Source of the DNA: Verrucomicrobiota bacterium
GTDB taxonomy: Bacteria > Verrucomicrobiota > Verrucomicrobiia > Limisphaerales > JACRJZ01
Direction of reading: 5' to 3'
DNA length: 9,438 bases
Assembly (NCBI GenBank): GCA_022711695.1
Contig: JAKLEJ010000105.1
Coordinates: 1-9,438, forward strand
This document shows, piece by piece, positions 6,523 to 9,438 of the stretch. The notes below the pieces were generated by a model. It was not told where the DNA came from, did not search any database, and saw nothing but the letters and a program-made list of their open reading frames with translations. Both the position numbers and the translations under genes were made by a program. The number at the start of each line of letters is the position of its first letter. Within the stretch, counting starts at the first letter, position 1.

Positions 6523-6955
6523 GCTATTGATAGAATCGACGGAATTCACCACTTCTTCATTCACCCAATCCCAGGACTCCGCCGCTCTCCGAAGCCCCGC
6601 CTTTCCGCCCGCACCATGTTCCGCAAAAGAGAGGTTCCTCGTCTCCCCGGCGGAGTCCGACCGGCGGATGCGGCGATCCCCACTGTTCGGCGCCCGTTTT
6701 GAAGATCCGCCATGCAGAGGCGATGCAGGCAGGGACACGGGAGCCGTAACGCATTCGTCTGGAATGTGCTTGTATTCTCGCTCGGTGACGCCAATGTGGT
6801 CGCCATAGTCAACAACGCGCGAGGGCGAGAACGTTTATCGAAAGGTCCCTTTAGGGTCACACGGCCCTGCCAAGTGGATGCGGAGTTCCTCGCCTTGGAT
6901 CGGAAGTATCTGTGAGACAATGGGTAATAGTGGTTTTTGAAGACCGGGTCGAGCA
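6523..6955. other. Divergent intergenic region between HzsA-related and second sigma genes
   Basis: A 433-base stretch that should carry promoters for both flanking genes. It is less GC-rich than the genes, especially 6740-6955. The HzsA frame is open through 6738 without conserved-looking content. A + strand frame at 6712-6915 could encode 67 residues and - strand frames overlap it; none has a recognisable domain or a good ribosome site. Visible sequence marks are GTAAC at 6746-6750, an 8-base direct repeat CCGGCGGA at 6647-6654 and 6661-6668, and a nested dyad AAAGG-TC-CCTTT / CCCT-TT-AGGG at 6841-6856. No clean sigma-70 -35/-10 pair was found near either start. Confidence 0.5.
6841..6856. 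repeat. Overlapping small dyads upstream of the second sigma gene
   Basis: AAAGG (6841-6845) and CCTTT (6848-6852) form one inverted repeat, and CCCT (6847-6850) with AGGG (6853-6856) forms an overlapping one. It lies about 100 bases before the second sigma start. An operator is possible, but the arms are short. Confidence 0.22.
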
Positions 6956-7729
6956 ATGTTGGTTGTGCGGCCTCTCATGCCTGATTCTGGACCATTGAGT
7001 TGGTTGGAAGGCCCAGCCGCCTTTGCCCCGGGTTACCGGACGGACTGGGGAGTCGTTCAGGCCGCGAGCCAGGCAGTGCCCGAAAGCTCCGAGGCCTTGG
7101 AGAAGCTGTGCCGCACCTATTGGTATCCTCTCTATGCCTACGTCCGTCGAAAAGGGTACGAGGCCGCCGATGCCCAGGACCTGACACAGGAATTCTTCGC
7201 CCGCATGTTGGAACGGCCCTGGCTGCAAGGCGTGGACCCGGCCAAAGGCAAGTTTCGCTCGTTCCTTCTCGCCTCGATGAACCATTTCCTGGCCAACGAA
7301 TGGCGCCGGGGCCAAGCGCAGAAACGCGGCGGCGGCCAGCCGGTCTTTTCCCTGGACGCGGCCGCAGCCGAAGACCGTTATCGCTTCGAGCCGTCGCACG
7401 ACGAGTCGCCGGACCGGGTCTTCGAACGGCGCTGGGCACTGACGGCGATCGAGCGGGCCTTGGAGCGGTTGGGCGAGGAGAAGTTCGTCTCCTCCAGGAG
7501 CGAACTGTTGGAGGCTCTCAAGGAAACGCTCACGGGCGGGACCGGGCGGCCCCGTTACGCGCAACTGGCGGCGCGACTGGGCATGACCGAGGCCGCCGTC
7601 AAGAAGGCGGCCCAACGACTGCGCGAACGCTTCGCGCAACTGCTGCGAACCGAGGTCGCCCGCACCGTCAGCGACGCGCGGGAAGTGGACGGGGAGATGC
7701 GCAGCCTGTTCGCTGCGCTCCACGAGTAA
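6956..7729 (+). CDS. ECF-like RNA polymerase sigma factor (sigma-70 family), paralog of the first
   Basis: Another long ECF-like sigma factor of 257 residues. Region 2 covers about 51-118 (YWYPLYAYVRR, DAQDLTQEFFARML, GKFRSFLL), and the region 4 helix-turn-helix covers about 200-231 (QLAARLGMTEAAVKKAAQRL). The linker repeats the blocks of the paralog at 172-945: KRGGGQP (123-129) and PDRVFERRWALT (152-163), followed by a weaker match. Similarity is strongest in region 2 and the linker; the N-terminal 22 residues differ. Unlike its paralog it has no kinase gene beside it; the next gene, 72 bases downstream on the same strand, encodes an exported repeat protein. The ATG at 6956 gives the full product. 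ATG at 6977 would remove seven residues that look dispensable, and neither has a clear Shine-Dalgarno. Control of the downstream gene is possible but unproven. Confidence 0.94.
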   Translation: MLVVRPLMPDSGPLSWLEGPAAFAPGYRTDWGVVQAASQAVPESSEALEKLCRTYWYPLYAYVRRKGYEAADAQDLTQEFFARMLERPWLQGVDPAKGKFRSFLLASMNHFLANEWRRGQAQKRGGGQPVFSLDAAAAEDRYRFEPSHDESPDRVFERRWALTAIERALERLGEEKFVSSRSELLEALKETLTGGTGRPRYAQLAARLGMTEAAVKKAAQRLRERFAQLLRTEVARTVSDAREVDGEMRSLFAALHE

Positions 7730-7761
7730 ATCCGACCGCGCCCAATCTCACCTCACTTTCC

Positions 7762-7791
7762 TTGTCACCTTCGGCGGGATTCCGGTCTGTA
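7762..7791 (+). promoter_or_regulatory. Weak sigma-70-like promoter candidate before the repeat protein
   Basis: TTGTCA at 7762-7767 resembles a -35 box, and TCTGTA at 7786-7791 lies 18 bases later as a poor -10. Transcription from it would begin near 7798, which would favour translation from the ATG at 7832 over the GTG at 7802. Co-transcription with the sigma gene is an equally good explanation. Confidence 0.2.
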
Positions 7792-7792
7792 T

Positions 7793-7797
7793 AGGAG
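7793..7797 (+). promoter_or_regulatory. Ribosome binding site AGGAG
   Basis: AGGAG with 4 bases to the GTG at 7802. It is the clearest Shine-Dalgarno sequence in the window and the reason the GTG start is listed for the next gene, although the spacing is on the short side. Confidence 0.5.
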
Positions 7798-7801
7798 TGA
7801 A

Positions 7802-9346
7802 GTGAAGCAAACAGTCGAAAAAGAAAAACCTATGAAAACGAACAAACTATTCCCCGCGGCCACCTTCTTGATTCTCGCAAGCATGTCTTGGGCGTCAGAG
7901 ATCAGCGACACAACACCACCCCGGCTCGCGAGCGTCGCAATCTCCCCAGCAGTCATCGATACTTCAAGCAATTCCCAATCAATTCTCCTGACGGTTCGCC
8001 TCACCGACGAGTTGAGCGGGATCACTATGCAGGGGCCAGCGGGGTCTTCTCGGTCTTACGCATGGGCTGTTTTCAGAAGTCCCGTCGGAGGCTTTTACAG
8101 CCCAGATGTAAGCGTGCAATTCCTGCCAAACATGCGTGTTTCCGGTGACGAGTTCGACGGGGTTTACACAAACGCGTTGTTCTTGCCGCGCTCCAGCCAC
8201 GCCGGAAACTGGACGCTGGTTCAGTTCTATGTCACGGACGCCGTCGGAAACCGAAGGCAGATGAGCCTAGCGGAACTTCGCAGCCTCGGCTTCCCCACGG
8301 GGTTCACTGTCCAAGGGGCTGATGATCGGAATCCCCCCGAAATCCTCTCAGTGTCCATCAACCCCACCACGGTTGACACGTCCATCTCCAATCAGCCGAT
8401 TACCATCACAGTCCGCTTGCGGGATGATTTGGCTGGAATGGACCACCCCTTGGACCAACCCGGCTATCAGGTGTCGGGCGTCAATTTTATCAGCCCGTCC
8501 AAGGGGCAACATGTGGGTACCTATTTTGCACAGGAAAAACGGGAATCGGGAGACCAGTATGACGGAATCTACACCAATACCATCTGGCTGCCCCGATACA
8601 GCGAACCGGGAACGTGGAGCCTGGATTCGATGCTCCTGGCCGATGCGGCGGGAAACCTGCAGCAGATTGAGTTGGCCGAGTTCCTGGCCCGCGGTTTCTC
8701 GGCGGAGTTCACCGTCCAAGGAACGGGCGATGTCACGCCGCCGCAGCTTGGTGCGTTCGACTTCTTTCCGCGACGAATCGATACCAGCAGCAGTAGCCAG
8801 ATCATCGCGGTGACGTCTCGCCTGGTCGATGCCCTGAGCGGAATGAGCAACTCGGTCCCCTACTACGCATCGTGGGGTCAGGCTTCGGCGACCTTTGTCA
8901 GTCCTTCCAAGGGCCAGTCGGCGAGCGTCAGTTTCCACTGGTCGCGGCAAGCCGCTGGCACACCGTTCGACGGGATTTACACGAATATGATGATCTTGCC
9001 CCGATACAGCGAGACTGGTGTCTGGACTCTTCAGGATTTCAGTCTTACGGACGCGGCCGGCAACAATGCCCGGCTGGAATTGGCGGAGCTGCGGCAACTC
9101 GGTTTTCCGACGCAACTGGCCGTCGGAATCGCCCCGTCGCTGAAGATCGCCCGGCAGGCAGGTTCGATGCTCTTGTCCTGGCCTTCTTGGGCCACGAGTT
9201 TCTCGCTCCAATCACGGGAGGATCTCGGCCAATCGAGCGCCTGGGCGCCGGTTGGGCTTGCGCCCGTGGTTTTGGGCGAGCAGGCGGTCGTGGTTGTTCC
9301 GCTGTCCGCGGAGCGCGCCTTGTACCGTCTCGTGGATCAGCCGTGA
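7802..9346 (+). CDS. Exported protein with three Ig-like tandem repeats and a verrucomicrobial C-terminal domain
   Basis: A 514-residue secreted or surface protein of unknown function. The signal peptide is clear (MKTNK at 11-15, hydrophobic 17-28, likely cut after SWA31). Three repeats of about 135 residues follow at 36-172, 173-308 and 309-442. Each begins with a PP turn, has an IDTS..SQ-like strand, a TVRL.D.LSG-like strand, FDGIYTN-like and LPRYSE.G.W-like blocks, D.(A/V)GN, and a LAE(L/F)...GF end. These look like extracellular beta-sandwich modules. Residues 446-514 (LLSWPSWATSFSLQS, ending ALYRLV) match a C-terminal domain common on secreted verrucomicrobial proteins. There is no C-terminal membrane helix, PEP-CTERM or LPXTG signal. 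The GTG at 7802 is chosen for the AGGAG before it; the ATG at 7832 would give a more typical short signal peptide. Base composition is less GC-rich than the neighbours. Adhesion or matrix roles are only inference. Confidence 0.92.
   Translation: MKQTVEKEKPMKTNKLFPAATFLILASMSWASEISDTTPPRLASVAISPAVIDTSSNSQSILLTVRLTDELSGITMQGPAGSSRSYAWAVFRSPVGGFYSPDVSVQFLPNMRVSGDEFDGVYTNALFLPRSSHAGNWTLVQFYVTDAVGNRRQMSLAELRSLGFPTGFTVQGADDRNPPEILSVSINPTTVDTSISNQPITITVRLRDDLAGMDHPLDQPGYQVSGVNFISPSKGQHVGTYFAQEKRESGDQYDGIYTNTIWLPRYSEPGTWSLDSMLLADAAGNLQQIELAEFLARGFSAEFTVQGTGDVTPPQLGAFDFFPRRIDTSSSSQIIAVTSRLVDALSGMSNSVPYYASWGQASATFVSPSKGQSASVSFHWSRQAAGTPFDGIYTNMMILPRYSETGVWTLQDFSLTDAAGNNARLELAELRQLGFPTQLAVGIAPSLKIARQAGSMLLSWPSWATSFSLQSREDLGQSSAWAPVGLAPVVLGEQAVVVVPLSAERALYRLVDQP
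7832..7894 (+). other. Signal peptide of the repeat protein
   Basis: Residues 11-31 of the listed product: two lysines (12 and 15), a hydrophobic core FPAATFLILASM, and an SWA-S cleavage site. This is a standard Sec signal peptide. It is the main argument that the ATG at 7832 could be the true start. Confidence 0.75.
7907..8317 (+). repeat. Ig-like repeat unit 1 of 3
   Basis: Codes for residues 36-172. It is the most divergent copy: the SPSKGQ block of the other units is replaced by SPVGGF, and LPRYSE by LPRSSH. It keeps VIDTSSNSQS, FDGVYTN, DAVGN and LAELRSLGFPTGFTVQG. Confidence 0.8.
8318..8725 (+). repeat. Ig-like repeat unit 2 of 3
   Basis: Codes for residues 173-308. It carries VDTSISNQPI, TVRLRDDLAGM, FISPSKGQ, YDGIYTN, LPRYSEPGTWSL, DAAGN and EFTVQG. 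It shares the FTVQG end with unit 1 and the SPSKGQ and LPRYSE blocks with unit 3. Confidence 0.85.
8726..9127 (+). repeat. Ig-like repeat unit 3 of 3
   Basis: Codes for residues 309-442. It carries RIDTSSSSQI, RLVDALSGM, FVSPSKGQ, FDGIYTN, LPRYSETGVWTL, DAAGN and LAELRQLGFPTQ. It is slightly shorter than the other units and runs straight into the C-terminal domain. Confidence 0.85.
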
Positions 9347-9361
9347 GGAGTCGCGCCGGCA

Positions 9362-9393
9362 GCGAAGCCCCGGGCAGACCGCCGGGGCTTTGC
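9362..9393 (+). terminator. Strong GC hairpin after the repeat protein, likely terminator
   Basis: GCGAAGCCCCGG (9362-9373) pairs with CCGGGGCTTTGC (9382-9393): a 12-base stem with one G-T pair and an 8-base loop, starting 16 bases after the stop codon. Only a short TTT lies within the 3' arm and no T-run follows it, so it is either an imperfect intrinsic terminator or a 3' end stabilising hairpin. Confidence 0.6.
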
Positions 9394-9438
9394 GACTTCA
9401 TGGAAGACGCCGGCCAGGTCTGCGCTGTTGTTTCGCCG
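9394..9438. other. Right edge, no feature
   Basis: Forty-five bases after the hairpin up to the window end. No start codon with a convincing frame or ribosome site can be judged in so short a stretch. Confidence 0.4.

Noticed and set aside
6561..6956. 131-codon - strand frame across the divergent intergenic region
   Set aside because: No domain, no ribosome site, and it overlaps other random frames; not enough to call a gene.
6857..7723. 288-codon - strand frame over the second sigma gene
   Set aside because: A shadow frame. Its translation resembles that of the - strand frame over the first sigma gene only because the two sigma genes are paralogs.
7907..9127. Tandem DNA repeats as a CRISPR or satellite array
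   Set aside because: The units are about 400 bases, in frame, and similar mainly at the protein level, so they are protein domain duplications.

Overview
This GC-rich window looks like chromosomal DNA from the Planctomycetota-Verrucomicrobiota group, most likely a verrucomicrobium. Three things point there. A C-terminal 'LSWP...LQ...W.PV...YRL' domain on the last protein is very common on secreted proteins of Pedosphaera/Limisphaera-type Verrucomicrobia. Long ECF-like sigma factors sit beside a kinase with RDD membrane domains. There is also a secreted haem protein related to the hydrazine synthase alpha chain. The placement is inferred from domain style, not from a marker gene.

Layout from left to right. 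Positions 1-171 are a hairpin-rich stretch with no convincing gene. Positions 172-945 (+) encode an ECF-like sigma factor. After a 109-base gap with two small hairpins, 1055-4066 (+) encodes a 1003-residue membrane protein. It has a zinc ribbon, an active-looking Ser/Thr kinase, an RDD membrane domain, a degenerate second kinase domain, more membrane segments and a second RDD-like end. Tail to tail with it, 11 bases away, 4078-6522 (-) encodes an exported HzsA-related beta-propeller protein with two CXXCH haem sites. A 433-base divergent intergenic region follows. Positions 6956-7729 (+) encode a second sigma factor of the same family as the first. Positions 7802-9346 (+) encode an exported protein with three tandem copies of an Ig-like repeat and the verrucomicrobial C-terminal domain. 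A strong GC hairpin follows it.

The first sigma factor and the kinase probably form a signalling pair: the kinase spans the membrane and could control the sigma factor by phosphorylation. The second sigma factor has no kinase beside it and is followed 72 bases later by the repeat protein, a plausible but unproven target. The HzsA-related protein is probably a periplasmic or envelope redox or binding protein. Nothing here suggests anammox metabolism.

No tRNA, rRNA, CRISPR array, transposase or phage gene was seen. The least ordinary items are the kinase/pseudokinase double-RDD architecture, the HzsA-related haem protein outside any anammox context, and the paired sigma paralogs with a strikingly conserved linker.
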